From a bacterium (lineage in GTDB: Bacteria > UBP7 > UBA6624), in NCBI GenBank assembly GCA_014384545.1, contig JACNFQ010000053.1:1-55163 (forward strand): a stretch of 55,163 bases of DNA, read 5' to 3'. Both the position numbers and the translations under genes were made by a program. The notes under the pieces were generated by a model. It saw only the letters and a list, made by a program, of their open reading frames with translations, was not told the origin of the DNA and did no database searches. The first letter of the stretch is position 1, and each line of letters starts with the position of its first letter. Shown here piece after piece: positions 41,923 through 51,046 of the stretch.

Positions 41923-42735
41923 ATGCCCAAAGTCCTCGTTACGGGAGCATCTTCTGGTCTGGGAAGAGCGATTGCTGTTGCTCTTGCCCAAAAGGGGTGG
42001 GAGGTCTTTGCAGGGGTGCGTGGCAAGGAAGATGGACCACCATTCAGTGGCAAAGGTGTGATCCGCCCCCTCGTTCTGGATATTACAGACCCAAAAGCAC
42101 TCTCTGCCCTCCCTTCTCAGATTGGAGAGCGGCTTGACGCTCTAGTAAACAACGCGGGTATCGTTCGTCCTGGCCCCCTTGAGATTCTGCCCCTTTCTGC
42201 CCTTCGGGAACAGTTAGAAGTGAATGTGGTGGGACAGGTTGCAGTCACTCAGGCTGTATTACCTGCCCTTAGAGAGAGAAAAGGGCGCATCGCTTTCATC
42301 AGTTCCACAAGTGGGCTCGTGACTTTTCCCTTTCTGGGTGCTTATGCCGCTAGCAAGCACGCTCTTGAAGCCGTAGGAGATGCCTTTCGGAGAGAGCTTC
42401 AGCCGTGGAGTATTGATGTTTCGTTGATAGAGCCAGGCCCCATTCGCACACCGATTTGGAAAAAAACGAGAGATTTTGTAGAAGAGAACAAGGGAGTTAT
42501 CTCGCCCCAGTCCCTATCCCTTTACGAAAAGGGGATTGAGATCTTTGAATCGGGAACGACACAAGCCGAAGAGCGTGCTGAGGATGCTTCTGTGGTGGTT
42601 GCTGCCGTTCTCCATGCCCTTCTTTCAGAGCGCCCACGAACACGATATATCGTGGGTCCAAGGAGTCGATGGAGGACCGTCTTGGCTCGCTTCCTTCCTG
42701 ATCGCTGGCTAGATAGGCGTCTAGGCGGGTCCTAG
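41923..42735 (+). CDS. classical short-chain dehydrogenase/reductase
   Basis: A 270-residue SDR with TGASSGLGRAIAVALAQKG, the LVNNAGIVRPG strand, the serine in AFISSTSGLV and the catalytic YAASKHALEA. It resembles the retinol- or ketoreductase-like classical SDRs (FabG/17-beta-HSD type), with the C-terminal extension LSERPRTRYIVGPRSRWRT that is seen in SDRs with loosely defined substrates. Substrate unknown. The start is leaderless. The prolyl oligopeptidase gene begins two bases after its stop, so they form a two-gene operon. Confidence 0.8.
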   Translation: MPKVLVTGASSGLGRAIAVALAQKGWEVFAGVRGKEDGPPFSGKGVIRPLVLDITDPKALSALPSQIGERLDALVNNAGIVRPGPLEILPLSALREQLEVNVVGQVAVTQAVLPALRERKGRIAFISSTSGLVTFPFLGAYAASKHALEAVGDAFRRELQPWSIDVSLIEPGPIRTPIWKKTRDFVEENKGVISPQSLSLYEKGIEIFESGTTQAEERAEDASVVVAAVLHALLSERPRTRYIVGPRSRWRTVLARFLPDRWLDRRLGGS

Positions 42736-42736
42736 A

Positions 42737-44812
42737 ATGGCTCTCTTCTCCTTTCTTCTTCTTATGATTACCCCAAATCCCCCGCCATCAACTCCTCTGT
42801 CTCCAACGATAGAGAGCCACTTTGGGCGTGTGGTCAACGATCCCTATCGCTGGTTAGAGGACGGCGACTCTGACGCCGTAAAGGAATGGTCGCTGGCCCA
42901 AACAGCAAGGGCGACGACCTATCTCTCTGCTCTTCCCGCTTGGAATCCCCTTCGCAAACGCATCTCCACCCTCCTAGAGCAAGGGAGTCTTGGTCTTCCT
43001 GTTTTCAGGGGAAAGAGGGTTTTTTGGACCGAGAGAGAGGGGCTAGAAGACCATGCTAAGGTCTATTGGAAAGAAGGGGTGGAAACAGAAGTGCTTTTAG
43101 ACCCCAACGGTTGGAGTGATGACGGCACCCGAAGTTTGGACTGGTGGGTGGTTAACCGAGAGGGAACCCTCGTTGTCTATGGCGTCTCTGAGGCAGGTTC
43201 GGAGATGTCCACCACTTATGTGCTGGAAGTAGAAACAGGGAAACAACTTGAGGAAGAGATACCCTATACGCGGTGGGCAAACCCCTCTTGGCTCAAGGAC
43301 AATCGTGGTTTCTATTACAGCAGATACCCTCAACCGGGAACGGTTCCACCAGAAGAAGTTTCTTATCATAGGCGTGTCTACCTCCACATCTTGGGGACGG
43401 ACTGGGAGGACGACCCCCTTGTTTTTGGGGCGGATAGAGAGAAAGAAGAGTGGCCAAGTGCTTCCGTAGATTACTCGGGAAAGTGGCTCTTGGTGGAGGC
43501 AAGTAAAGGATGGGATGAATCGACTCTCTTCCTTGCCAACCTGACGGATGATCTTCCCCATTTCTCTTTGGTCGCCGGGGGAGACGGGCTCTATTCTGCC
43601 TTTATTGAAGAAGGTTTTATCTGGATTCTGGAACGCTCAGCGAGGTTTCCTCTTTCTCAGTTGTGGCGGGCACCCTTAGAGGACAACCCTGCCGACAGGT
43701 CCAACTGGCAGGTAGCCGTTCCCCAAAGCGATTCTCCACTCCAATCGGCGTCTTTTGTAGGAGGAAAAATCGTCCTCGCCTACGAGAAAAAGGCAACTTC
43801 CAAGATCGTCCTCCTAGACCCCCTTACACTCCAACAAGACGGTTTTCCTTTACCGGGGATTGGTTCAGTTGGCGGGCTTTCGGCACGGAGAGAGGGGGGG
43901 TTGTTTGCTTATTCCTTTGCTTCTTTTGATACCCCTCCCGTCATTTTTCAACAAGAAGCGGGCTCTTTAGAGCGTTCCGTTTGGGGGCGAATTGACTACC
44001 CTATTGACCCGAGTGGGCTACAGGTTCAACAAGTGGAATACCCCTCACAAGACGGCACCCTAGTTACGATGTTCCTCGTCCACAAGGAGGGTGTGGTTCT
44101 TGATGGCTCTAACCCGACTCTATTGACAGGTTATGGGGGGTTCAACATCTCCCAAAAACCTTATTTTTCTCCCACTCTTTTCCCGTTCCTAGAAGCAGGG
44201 GGTGTTTTTGCCCTCCCCAATCTAAGAGGTGGGGGTGAGTATGGAGAGGGTTGGCACCAAGGAGGAATGTTGAAGAATAAACAGAATAGCTTTGATGACT
44301 TTATTTCTGCCGCCGAATGGCTCATCTCCCATCACTACACTTCGCCCCAACGATTGGCGATTAGTGGGGGGAGCAACGGGGGGTTACTCGTTGGGGCTGC
44401 TATGACACAAAGACCCGACCTTTTTAAGGCGGTCGTCTGTGCTGTCCCCCTATTGGATATGGTGCGATACGACCAGTTCTTGATTGCTCGATTGTGGATT
44501 CCTGAATATGGAGACCCCTCTGTTGAGGATGATTTTCACTCGCTCTATAGCTATAGTCCCTACCACCACATCCCCACCCAAGGCTCCTTCCCTAGTCTTC
44601 TGCTGATGACGGCCAATCACGACTCTCGTGTTGATCCCCTTCACGCACGGAAGTTCGCTGCTTTGGCTCAAAGGAATCACCCCAACTCCCTCATCTTGTT
44701 ACGGGTTGAAGATGACGCAGGGCATGGTGTAGGGAAGCCCATTTCCTTTGTAATAGATGAAGTGACCGATCGCTGGGCTTTCCTCTTTGACCAATGGGGA
44801 CTCTCCCTCTAA
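42737..44812 (+). CDS. prolyl oligopeptidase (S9A)
   Basis: A 691-residue serine peptidase that cleaves short peptides after proline. An N-terminal seven-bladed propeller region (from NDPYRWLEDGDSDAV onward) precedes an alpha/beta-hydrolase domain. Catalytic residues are S546 in GGSNGG, D633 in DSRVD and H663 in DAGHGVGKP. FDDFISAAEWLISHHYTSPQ is a strong family segment. The first 13 residues are hydrophobic, so membrane or periplasmic location is possible, but they are short for a signal peptide. No Shine-Dalgarno; it lies right after the SDR stop and is probably translated by coupling. Confidence 0.93.
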   Translation: MALFSFLLLMITPNPPPSTPLSPTIESHFGRVVNDPYRWLEDGDSDAVKEWSLAQTARATTYLSALPAWNPLRKRISTLLEQGSLGLPVFRGKRVFWTEREGLEDHAKVYWKEGVETEVLLDPNGWSDDGTRSLDWWVVNREGTLVVYGVSEAGSEMSTTYVLEVETGKQLEEEIPYTRWANPSWLKDNRGFYYSRYPQPGTVPPEEVSYHRRVYLHILGTDWEDDPLVFGADREKEEWPSASVDYSGKWLLVEASKGWDESTLFLANLTDDLPHFSLVAGGDGLYSAFIEEGFIWILERSARFPLSQLWRAPLEDNPADRSNWQVAVPQSDSPLQSASFVGGKIVLAYEKKATSKIVLLDPLTLQQDGFPLPGIGSVGGLSARREGGLFAYSFASFDTPPVIFQQEAGSLERSVWGRIDYPIDPSGLQVQQVEYPSQDGTLVTMFLVHKEGVVLDGSNPTLLTGYGGFNISQKPYFSPTLFPFLEAGGVFALPNLRGGGEYGEGWHQGGMLKNKQNSFDDFISAAEWLISHHYTSPQRLAISGGSNGGLLVGAAMTQRPDLFKAVVCAVPLLDMVRYDQFLIARLWIPEYGDPSVEDDFHSLYSYSPYHHIPTQGSFPSLLLMTANHDSRVDPLHARKFAALAQRNHPNSLILLRVEDDAGHGVGKPISFVIDEVTDRWAFLFDQWGLSL

Positions 44813-44913
44813 CACCTTTTTCGGACCGTCTCGGTTCCGTCTCGTTCGCCCCTCCAAAGTCTGAATGGGGTCTTGAAGAGAGAATATACGAATGCACTCT
44901 CCGTAATTCAGAG

Positions 44914-44941
44914 TAGATTCCAGAATCATTCCAATAGGAGG
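44914..44941 (+). promoter_or_regulatory. nosZ promoter and distant Shine-Dalgarno
   Basis: TAGATT at 44914-44919 repeats the -10 seen before oah and the SDR gene and would place the transcript start near 44926. AGGAGG at 44936-44941 is a strong ribosome site but 19 bases from the ATG at 44961, beyond the usual range, with no alternative in-frame start between. No FNR box was seen in 44813-44960. Confidence 0.4.
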
Positions 44942-44960
44942 TTTTCAAGTAAACACCACT

Positions 44961-46949
44961 ATGACAAAAAATAAGAATCTGCTTTCTTGGGGGTTGGTTG
45001 CCGCGGTACTTCTCTTCGTTGCCGTTAGCGCCTTCGCCCCTCGAACGAGCACACGACTAGGGCGAGGAGCTACTGCGATTGCTGCCGACCGGGATTTAAC
45101 CCCCGACGACATCGAAGCCGCACTAAAGACCTATATGCCCTCCGGTCGCCACGACGACTACATTATGTTCTCTTCAGGAGGACACGCAGGACAAGTCTTC
45201 GTCATTGGCTTGCCATCCATGCGCATACTCAAGACAATCGGAGTCTTTACTCCGGAGCCTTGGCAAGGTTGGGGAACAGGTGCCCAAGATACAATGGATA
45301 TCCTTGCTGATGGCGCAGTAGACGGTATAGAGATCACATGGGGGGACACCCACCACCCCGCCCTTTCTGAAACAGGGGGCGAGTATGACGGACAATGGCT
45401 CTTTATCAATGACAAGGCAAATGCTCGGGTTGCCCTTATTGACCTGAAGGACTTTGAGACAAAACAGATCGTAAAAAACCCCATCGCCATCAACGATCAC
45501 GGCGGCACCAAGGTGACGCCCGATACTGAATGGGTGATTGAGGGTGGACAATATGCCACACCTCTGGGTTATGAGTATGCACCCATAAGTGATTATGCTG
45601 ATTCCTATCGTGGAATGGTCACTTTCTGGAAGTTTGACCGATTGGCTGGGCGCATTGACAAGAGTGCCTCTTTTGCGATGGAGCTTCCTCCCTACTGGCA
45701 AGACCTTTGTGATGCTGGGAAGAAAGTGAGTGAAGGATGGGTCGTTTGTGGCTCGTTCAACTCCGAGATGGCAACCGGGGGAATTGAAGACGGAAACCCA
45801 CCCTTTGAAGCGGGTGCGTCCCAACGAGACATGGACTATCTCCATATCATCAATCTGGATGCTGCGATTCGGGTCGCTCGTGCCGGACAAACATCTGACA
45901 TAAATGGATTCCCGGTCATCTCTCTTGAGAGATCCATCGCAGAGAACCTCCTCTACTTAGCTCCCGAACCAAAAAGCCCCCATGGTGCAGACATCACGCC
46001 TGGTGGTGAATACATTGTCGTCAGTGGGAAACTCGATCCCCATGTCACGATTTACTCTTGGGCCAAGATTCAATCCTCCATTCGAGCTGGTAACCATCGT
46101 ACGGACAGTTACGGTGTCCCCATTCTTCCTTTTGACTCGGTTGTAGAAGCTCAAGTAGAGGTCGGATTGGGTCCTCTTCATACTGAGTTTGACAACCAAG
46201 GGTACGCTTACACCAGCCTCTTCCTAGAGCCAGCTGTTGCCCGCTGGACCTTGGGTGGTCCTTACGAACGCCTCCACCCAGAAAAGGGGTGGCAACTCGT
46301 CCAACAGATTCCGGTTCATTACAATGTGGGACACCTCGTTACAGCTGAAGGTGATACCGTAAGCCCCGATGGCAAATACTTGGTCTCTTTGAACAAGTGG
46401 GCATTAGACCGCTTCGCGAATGTCGGTCCCCTACTCCCTCAGAACTTCCAGTTGATTGACATTGAGAACAATGGTGATGCCATGAAGTTGCTCTATGACA
46501 TGCCTATGGGTATTGGAGAACCCCACTACGCTCAGATTATCAAAGCTGACAAACTAAACCCCTGGGAGGTCTACCCCGAGGTGGGATGGAACCCCACCAC
46601 AGGGACGATTGATGAGCACGCCGTGATGTTAGGCGAAGAGCGTGTGGAAAGACATGGAAACACCGTTGAGATCTTTATGACGGCTATCCGCAGCCACTTC
46701 ACCCCAGAGCGCATTGATATTCGAAAGGGTGATCATGTGATTTGGCACATTACAAATGTGGAGCGAGCCTACGATGCAACGCACGGATTCGCGCTACCTG
46801 GATACAACATCAATGTCTCTATTGAACCAGGCGAAGCGTTGTCTTTTGAGTTTGATGCTACCAACGATGGAGTCTTTACCTATTACTGCACAGAGTTCTG
46901 CTCTGCTCTCCACTTGGAGATGATGGGCTACCTTCAGGTACGACCGTAA
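44961..46949 (+). CDS. nosZ: nitrous-oxide reductase NosZ (clade II, Sec-type signal)
   Basis: A 662-residue periplasmic copper enzyme that reduces N2O to N2. The N-terminus is a Sec-like helix (LLSWGLVAAVLLFVAVSAFA) without a twin-arginine motif, as in clade II (atypical) NosZ. The propeller holds CuZ-type histidine segments: FSSGGHAGQVFV, DTHHPALS, INDHGGTKV, SPHGADITPGG, GPLHTEFD, and MGEPHY-like GIGEPHYAQI. The C-terminal cupredoxin has the CuA ligands C643, C647, H651 and M654 in YCTEFCSALHLEMMG. Its position before nosD, nosF, nosY and nosL confirms the call. Expression would let the host respire N2O from the environment without a full denitrification path. Confidence 0.97.
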   Translation: MTKNKNLLSWGLVAAVLLFVAVSAFAPRTSTRLGRGATAIAADRDLTPDDIEAALKTYMPSGRHDDYIMFSSGGHAGQVFVIGLPSMRILKTIGVFTPEPWQGWGTGAQDTMDILADGAVDGIEITWGDTHHPALSETGGEYDGQWLFINDKANARVALIDLKDFETKQIVKNPIAINDHGGTKVTPDTEWVIEGGQYATPLGYEYAPISDYADSYRGMVTFWKFDRLAGRIDKSASFAMELPPYWQDLCDAGKKVSEGWVVCGSFNSEMATGGIEDGNPPFEAGASQRDMDYLHIINLDAAIRVARAGQTSDINGFPVISLERSIAENLLYLAPEPKSPHGADITPGGEYIVVSGKLDPHVTIYSWAKIQSSIRAGNHRTDSYGVPILPFDSVVEAQVEVGLGPLHTEFDNQGYAYTSLFLEPAVARWTLGGPYERLHPEKGWQLVQQIPVHYNVGHLVTAEGDTVSPDGKYLVSLNKWALDRFANVGPLLPQNFQLIDIENNGDAMKLLYDMPMGIGEPHYAQIIKADKLNPWEVYPEVGWNPTTGTIDEHAVMLGEERVERHGNTVEIFMTAIRSHFTPERIDIRKGDHVIWHITNVERAYDATHGFALPGYNINVSIEPGEALSFEFDATNDGVFTYYCTEFCSALHLEMMGYLQVRP

Positions 46950-46963
46950 CAACGATAACTACC

Positions 46964-46994
46964 GGGGGCCGGCTCGTCCGGCCCCCTATTTTTT
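46964..46994 (+). terminator. rho-independent terminator after nosZ
   Basis: A perfect 9-bp stem, GGGGGCCGG, loop CTCGT, CCGGCCCCC (46964-46986), followed by TATTTTTT. It stands between nosZ and the rest of the nos genes and could limit read-through so that nosZ is expressed in excess over its maturation genes. Confidence 0.88.
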
Positions 46995-47013
46995 AAAGGA
47001 AAATAACGGATAT

Positions 47014-47676
47014 ATGACTCCATTACTTAACAGAATCTTAGGCCCCCGCATTCCCGAAGAGGATTTCAAGAAGAGACCTTTTCGGTATCTCCTGCCCAAC
47101 CTTCTCTTTACGCTCGCTGCAGTTTCTCTCATCATCTCGGTCTTCTTCCCCTTTTGGCGAATGGATTTGAAGGCTCCTCAGTATCCTCGAGGGTTGGAGT
47201 TGATTGCCTATGTCGATCACATCGGGGGTGATGTAGAAGAGTTAGACCTGATCAATCACTACATTGGGATGCGACCCTTACAAGAAGCAGCGAAGTTTGA
47301 GATGTCGATTGCCTACTATGTGATGAGTGTCTTCGCGTTATTTCTCCTTGCTGGAACCGTTATCCACACCCGATGGACCGCGTGGCTTTCCCTTCCAGCG
47401 TTTCTATTCCCCGCTGCCTTCATATTGGATATGCGTTGGTATATGAGAGAGTTTGGGATGAACCTAGACCCTAAGGCACCTCTTTCCAGCTCGGTCGACC
47501 CCTTCGTCCCAACGATTCTTGGTGAAGGAGAAGTCGCCCAATTTACCACTTTGGGATATGTCGATATCGGTTTCTGGCTTGCGTTGGGTTCTTCTGTCCT
47601 GATTATCTTCGCTCTTTGGTCTCATTGGGCTGTCTGGAGTCCCTTGGTTAGAAAGGAGGAGGGAAAGAGCAACTAG
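47014..47676 (+). CDS. nos-cluster membrane protein, uncharacterised
   Basis: A 220-residue protein with about four to five membrane segments. The first external region reads KAPQYPRGLELIAYVDHIGG and then LDLINHYIGMRPLQEAA; the NHYIGM signature recurs in proteins encoded in clade II nos clusters, which are usually annotated as hypothetical. It may belong to electron delivery or copper assembly for NosZ, but no metal-binding motif is clear. AAAGGAA lies upstream. It follows a terminator, so its expression may depend on read-through. The stop shares a base with the GTG of nosD (TAGTG). Confidence 0.65.
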   Translation: MTPLLNRILGPRIPEEDFKKRPFRYLLPNLLFTLAAVSLIISVFFPFWRMDLKAPQYPRGLELIAYVDHIGGDVEELDLINHYIGMRPLQEAAKFEMSIAYYVMSVFALFLLAGTVIHTRWTAWLSLPAFLFPAAFILDMRWYMREFGMNLDPKAPLSSSVDPFVPTILGEGEVAQFTTLGYVDIGFWLALGSSVLIIFALWSHWAVWSPLVRKEEGKSN

Positions 47677-49040
47677 TGCTCCCCCTTTGGCACCTTCTCC
47701 TCGCTTTGGCACCTGCCAATCTGACCGTTGTTTCAGGAGATGAGGGAGGGTTATCTCGGGCTCTTGCCCAAGCAGAAGCGGGCGCTGTAATTACGGTTGA
47801 GGGGGGGGTGTGGAGAGGTTCGTTCATGATAAACACCCCCCTTACGCTCATTGGGAAGAATGGGGCAACACTTGACGGAGGGGGCGAAGGAACTGTCCTC
47901 TCTATCCTTGCCCCAGATGTCACGGTTCGGGGTTTAACGATTACGGGAAGTGGTCGTCGCTTGGATGCAGAGAACTCCGGCGTTTCTGTTGAAGCGCCTC
48001 GAGCTACGATCGAGGATAACATATTGAACGAGGTTCTATTCGGTCTCTACTTGAAGAGCTCCCCCCAATCTGTCGTGAGGAATAACAGAATTACAGGGTT
48101 TCCTATCGCTGTACCAAGACGTGGGGACCCCATTCGCATTTGGGAAAGTGATGGCACTCAGGTTGTGGGCAATGTTGTAGAGAGTGGAAGGGATGTCGTC
48201 CTTTGGTTCTCTTCAGACTTGGTCGTTATGAATAACTCCATTTCCAATGGAAGGTATGGTCTTCACTTCATGTATTGCGACGGAGCGAAAGTGATAGAGA
48301 ATGCGTTCATCAACAACTCTGTAGGAGCCTTCCTTATGTTTAGCAGAGATCTAAGGATGGAGAATAACCTATTCTTGGGCAACTATGGACCGAGTGGATA
48401 TGGGGTGGGATTAAAGGATGTGGATGATGCCCTGGTCGCCGACAATCTCTTCTTGGGCAACCGCGTTGGCGTTCATATGGACAACAGCCCCAGACAAGTT
48501 GATTCGATAGGTCATGTACACCATAACGTCTTTTCTAGGAATACCCTTGGAATCTCTCTGATGCCCTCTGTTAGGAATAATGCGTTTTGGGCAAACGCTT
48601 TCTTGGAAAACGACGAACAGGTGCTCATTGCGGGCAGGGGTGGGTATGCCGCCAGTAACAGCTGGTCACATAATGGTGTTGGGAATTACTGGAGTGATTA
48701 CCGTGGCTTTGATGGGGATGGGGATGGTTTGGGTGACTACCCCTATCGTTCAGATAGACTTTTTGAGAGTATTATGGCGAGATACCCGACCCTGCGTCTC
48801 TTCGTAAACACCCCCGCAGCACGCGCCCTTGATTATGCTGCCCGGGCCTTCCCCTTGGTTGCCCCTCGACCCATTCTTGAGGATAACTACCCCTTGATTG
48901 AGATGCCACCAATTCCCCCCGCACCCAAACCCCCCATGCCCAACGGCGGACCTCTTACTGCCGCCGCGGGGGGTATCTTGCTGTTGGCAGTCACTTTGGG
49001 ATTCTTGGGTAAAGAGAGTTTTCTTGGAGGTTCCCCATGA
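47676..49040 (+). CDS. nosD: NosD, periplasmic beta-helix copper-site maturation protein
   Basis: A 454-residue secreted protein of the NosD (carbohydrate-binding/sugar-hydrolase-like parallel beta-helix) family needed to build the CuZ site of NosZ. A signal segment (residues 1-16) precedes repeated short turns typical of the beta-helix, such as NNRITGFPIAV, VVMNNSISNGRYGLHFMYCDG and VADNLFLGNRVGVH. A further helix near the C-terminus (AAAGGILLLAVTLGFLG) may anchor it. It starts at a GTG and ends in an ATGA overlap with nosF. ABC partners NosF and NosY follow, as in all nos operons. Confidence 0.94.
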   Translation: MLPLWHLLLALAPANLTVVSGDEGGLSRALAQAEAGAVITVEGGVWRGSFMINTPLTLIGKNGATLDGGGEGTVLSILAPDVTVRGLTITGSGRRLDAENSGVSVEAPRATIEDNILNEVLFGLYLKSSPQSVVRNNRITGFPIAVPRRGDPIRIWESDGTQVVGNVVESGRDVVLWFSSDLVVMNNSISNGRYGLHFMYCDGAKVIENAFINNSVGAFLMFSRDLRMENNLFLGNYGPSGYGVGLKDVDDALVADNLFLGNRVGVHMDNSPRQVDSIGHVHHNVFSRNTLGISLMPSVRNNAFWANAFLENDEQVLIAGRGGYAASNSWSHNGVGNYWSDYRGFDGDGDGLGDYPYRSDRLFESIMARYPTLRLFVNTPAARALDYAARAFPLVAPRPILEDNYPLIEMPPIPPAPKPPMPNGGPLTAAAGGILLLAVTLGFLGKESFLGGSP

Positions 49041-49762
49041 TTGAAGTCAGCCACCTTGGTAAGTCGTTTGGGAATACGCGTGCACTAAATGACCTCTCCT
49101 TTTCCCTTGCTGAGGGTGAATCTGTAGCTCTTTGGGGGCACAATGGTGCAGGAAAATCAACCCTCCTCCATGCACTGCTTGGGCTCTTTCCCTATGAGGG
49201 CAAGATTACCTTGAACGGTGTGGATGTAAAGCGTGACGGAACAGAAGCGAGGCGTCATGTGGGGTTTGTTCCCCAAGTATTGGGTTTCCACCCAGGTGCG
49301 ACAGCCGTTGAAGCTTACTCTTTTTTCTCCTCATTGCGCGGGTTGAAAGTTAACCAATCCTCTTTCCATTCGATGGGTCTAGAAGGAGAAGAGAGAAAAC
49401 GCCTTCGAGATCTTTCAGGGGGCATGCGGCGACGCTTAGCTCTAGGTATCGCCCTTCTGGACAACCCGCCTCTCCTCTTGTTGGACGAACCCACCTCCGA
49501 CTTAGATGCGAAAGGGAGAGAGTCTTTCTTAGAACGACTTGAGGTGGCAAAAGAGACGGGGCATACTCTCCTTTTCTCTTCTCACCGACCCGACGAAATC
49601 GTTCGCTTAGCAGACCGTGTCCTCTTTCTAGATGGGGGCGAATTGGTTCAGGACGGGCTCACCAGCCATCTCTTCCATGATGGCTCCCCGGGAACTTCTG
49701 TTAGAAAAACAAACGGAGACTCTTTCATCCCCGTTTCCAAGTTGGGAGGTATCCATGCCTAG
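49037..49762 (+). CDS. nosF: NosF, ABC transporter ATP-binding subunit
   Basis: A 241-residue ABC ATPase. Walker A is WGHNGAGKST, the signature is LSGGMRRRLALG, Walker B is LLLLDEPTSD and the switch histidine lies in LLFSSHRPDE. NosF energises NosDFY, which supplies a sulfur or copper species for CuZ assembly (family knowledge). GGAGG lies six bases before the ATG. The stop overlaps the nosY start by eight bases. Confidence 0.95.
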   Translation: MIEVSHLGKSFGNTRALNDLSFSLAEGESVALWGHNGAGKSTLLHALLGLFPYEGKITLNGVDVKRDGTEARRHVGFVPQVLGFHPGATAVEAYSFFSSLRGLKVNQSSFHSMGLEGEERKRLRDLSGGMRRRLALGIALLDNPPLLLLDEPTSDLDAKGRESFLERLEVAKETGHTLLFSSHRPDEIVRLADRVLFLDGGELVQDGLTSHLFHDGSPGTSVRKTNGDSFIPVSKLGGIHA

Positions 49763-50588
49763 ATTTGCTCTTCTTCTTGCTTTTGGTAAGCGTGAACTGA
49801 AAGAAGCGTTTCGTAATCTATGGTTCGTTCTCTTTAGTTCGGCCTTCTCAGTCTTAGCTGTCGCTCTCTCTTGGCTCTCTCTTTCCGGAGCGGGACGAGA
49901 GGGCCTAGCCTCTTTAGACCGCACAGGAGCAAGCCTAACCCATCTTGTCTTGCTCATCGTTCCACTCCTAGGACTTGTCTTAGGAGCTGGCTCTTTGGCT
50001 GGTGAAAGAGATAGAGGCACCCTTCCCATGCTCCTTGCTCAACCTGTATCTCGAGCTGAAGTTCTTGGAGGCAAACTCCTTGGATTGGGGGGGGCACTCT
50101 TAGGAACGATTGGTTTAGGGTTTGGTTTGGCTGGTCTCTTGATTGCTTGGGGGGGTGGCACATTGGGTGCCGATAGTTTCCTACTCTTAGTTGCCCTCTC
50201 TTTTCTGTTGGCTTTTACGGCGCTGGGATTAGGTATGCTGATCTCTTCATGCGCTCGAACAGAGGGTGCTGCACTAGGTTTGGCATTGTTCCTGTGGCTA
50301 GGCTTCGTTTTTTTGGGGGACTTGGGATTGATGGGAACAGCTGTCGCTTTTCAGACCGAACCTGGCACCCTGTTCTTGTTAGCCCTTGGCAACCCTCTTG
50401 AGGTTTTTAGGATGGCTACTGTACTCTCTATCAAGGGTGGAGGCGAGTTATTAGGACCTTCAGGTTTATGGGCTCTTCGGGAGTGGGGAGAGGCCCTGGA
50501 AGGAGGATTGATTGCCACACTCTTCCTATGGGCACTACTGCCCGCCATCATCTCCACTTCCGTCTTCAAAAAGCGAGGTATTCAATGA
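49755..50588 (+). CDS. nosY: NosY, ABC-2 type permease
   Basis: A 277-residue permease with about six membrane helices of the ABC-2 class, acting with NosF. After an N-terminal LLAFGKRELKEAFRNLWF it has the family-typical GERDRGTLPMLLAQPVSRAEVLGGK after the second helix, which is strongly characteristic of NosY-like permeases. The ATG at 49755 is chosen because GGGAGG lies five bases upstream and nosF ends only eight bases later; the longer frame reads nosF out of frame. Stop and nosL start overlap in ATGA. Confidence 0.93.
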   Translation: MPRFALLLAFGKRELKEAFRNLWFVLFSSAFSVLAVALSWLSLSGAGREGLASLDRTGASLTHLVLLIVPLLGLVLGAGSLAGERDRGTLPMLLAQPVSRAEVLGGKLLGLGGALLGTIGLGFGLAGLLIAWGGGTLGADSFLLLVALSFLLAFTALGLGMLISSCARTEGAALGLALFLWLGFVFLGDLGLMGTAVAFQTEPGTLFLLALGNPLEVFRMATVLSIKGGGELLGPSGLWALREWGEALEGGLIATLFLWALLPAIISTSVFKKRGIQ

Positions 50589-51046
50589 GACTTTTTCTTC
50601 ACTCTTTGATCCTCTTAGCAAGCTGTAGGGGTATTGCTCAAGCAGAGGAGCCCCCATCTCTACGCCTTGGGGTGGACATCTGCGACTATTGCTCTATGAT
50701 GATTGATGATATCCGTTTTGCTTCAGCCTATGTCACGACAGAAGGGAAAGTGCGCCGTTTTGATGATATTGGGGGCCTCCTAATCACCCTAAAAGAGAGA
50801 GGTGAATCTATTCAATCGGTGTGGGTACACGACATCTCTTCTCTCTCATGGATAGATGGTGAGAAGGCGATATATGTCCATGGTGGAACAATGACTCCTA
50901 TGGGGTATGCTCTTTCTGCCTTCTCTCTTCATGAAGAGGCAGAGCGATTTGCACAAGAGAGTGGGGGCATCGTCATGTCGTGGGAGGAGATTCTCACATC
51001 AGAGATTACCCCCCAATCACCCCACCAAACTGGAGGGAAAGAATGA
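50585..51046 (+). CDS. nosL: NosL, copper-binding lipoprotein
   Basis: A 153-residue lipoprotein copper chaperone for NosZ. The signal ends in the lipobox LASC (C14), so it is anchored to a membrane. The mature part has DICDYCSMMIDD, the Cu(I)-binding CxxCxM motif of NosL near residue 32, followed by the strand RFASAYVTTEGKVRRFDDIG. The longer open frame upstream is rejected; this ATG overlaps nosY in ATGA. Its stop overlaps the next regulator start in the same way, completing the nosDFYL order. Confidence 0.93.
   Translation: MRLFLHSLILLASCRGIAQAEEPPSLRLGVDICDYCSMMIDDIRFASAYVTTEGKVRRFDDIGGLLITLKERGESIQSVWVHDISSLSWIDGEKAIYVHGGTMTPMGYALSAFSLHEEAERFAQESGGIVMSWEEILTSEITPQSPHQTGGKE

Noticed and set aside
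44813-44875. Terminator after the prolyl oligopeptidase gene
   Set aside because: CGGACCG and CGGTTCCG can pair imperfectly but no T-tract follows on the plus strand.
44875-44935. FNR or CRP box before nosZ
   Set aside because: No TTGAT-N4-ATCAA or TGTGA-type palindrome could be found.
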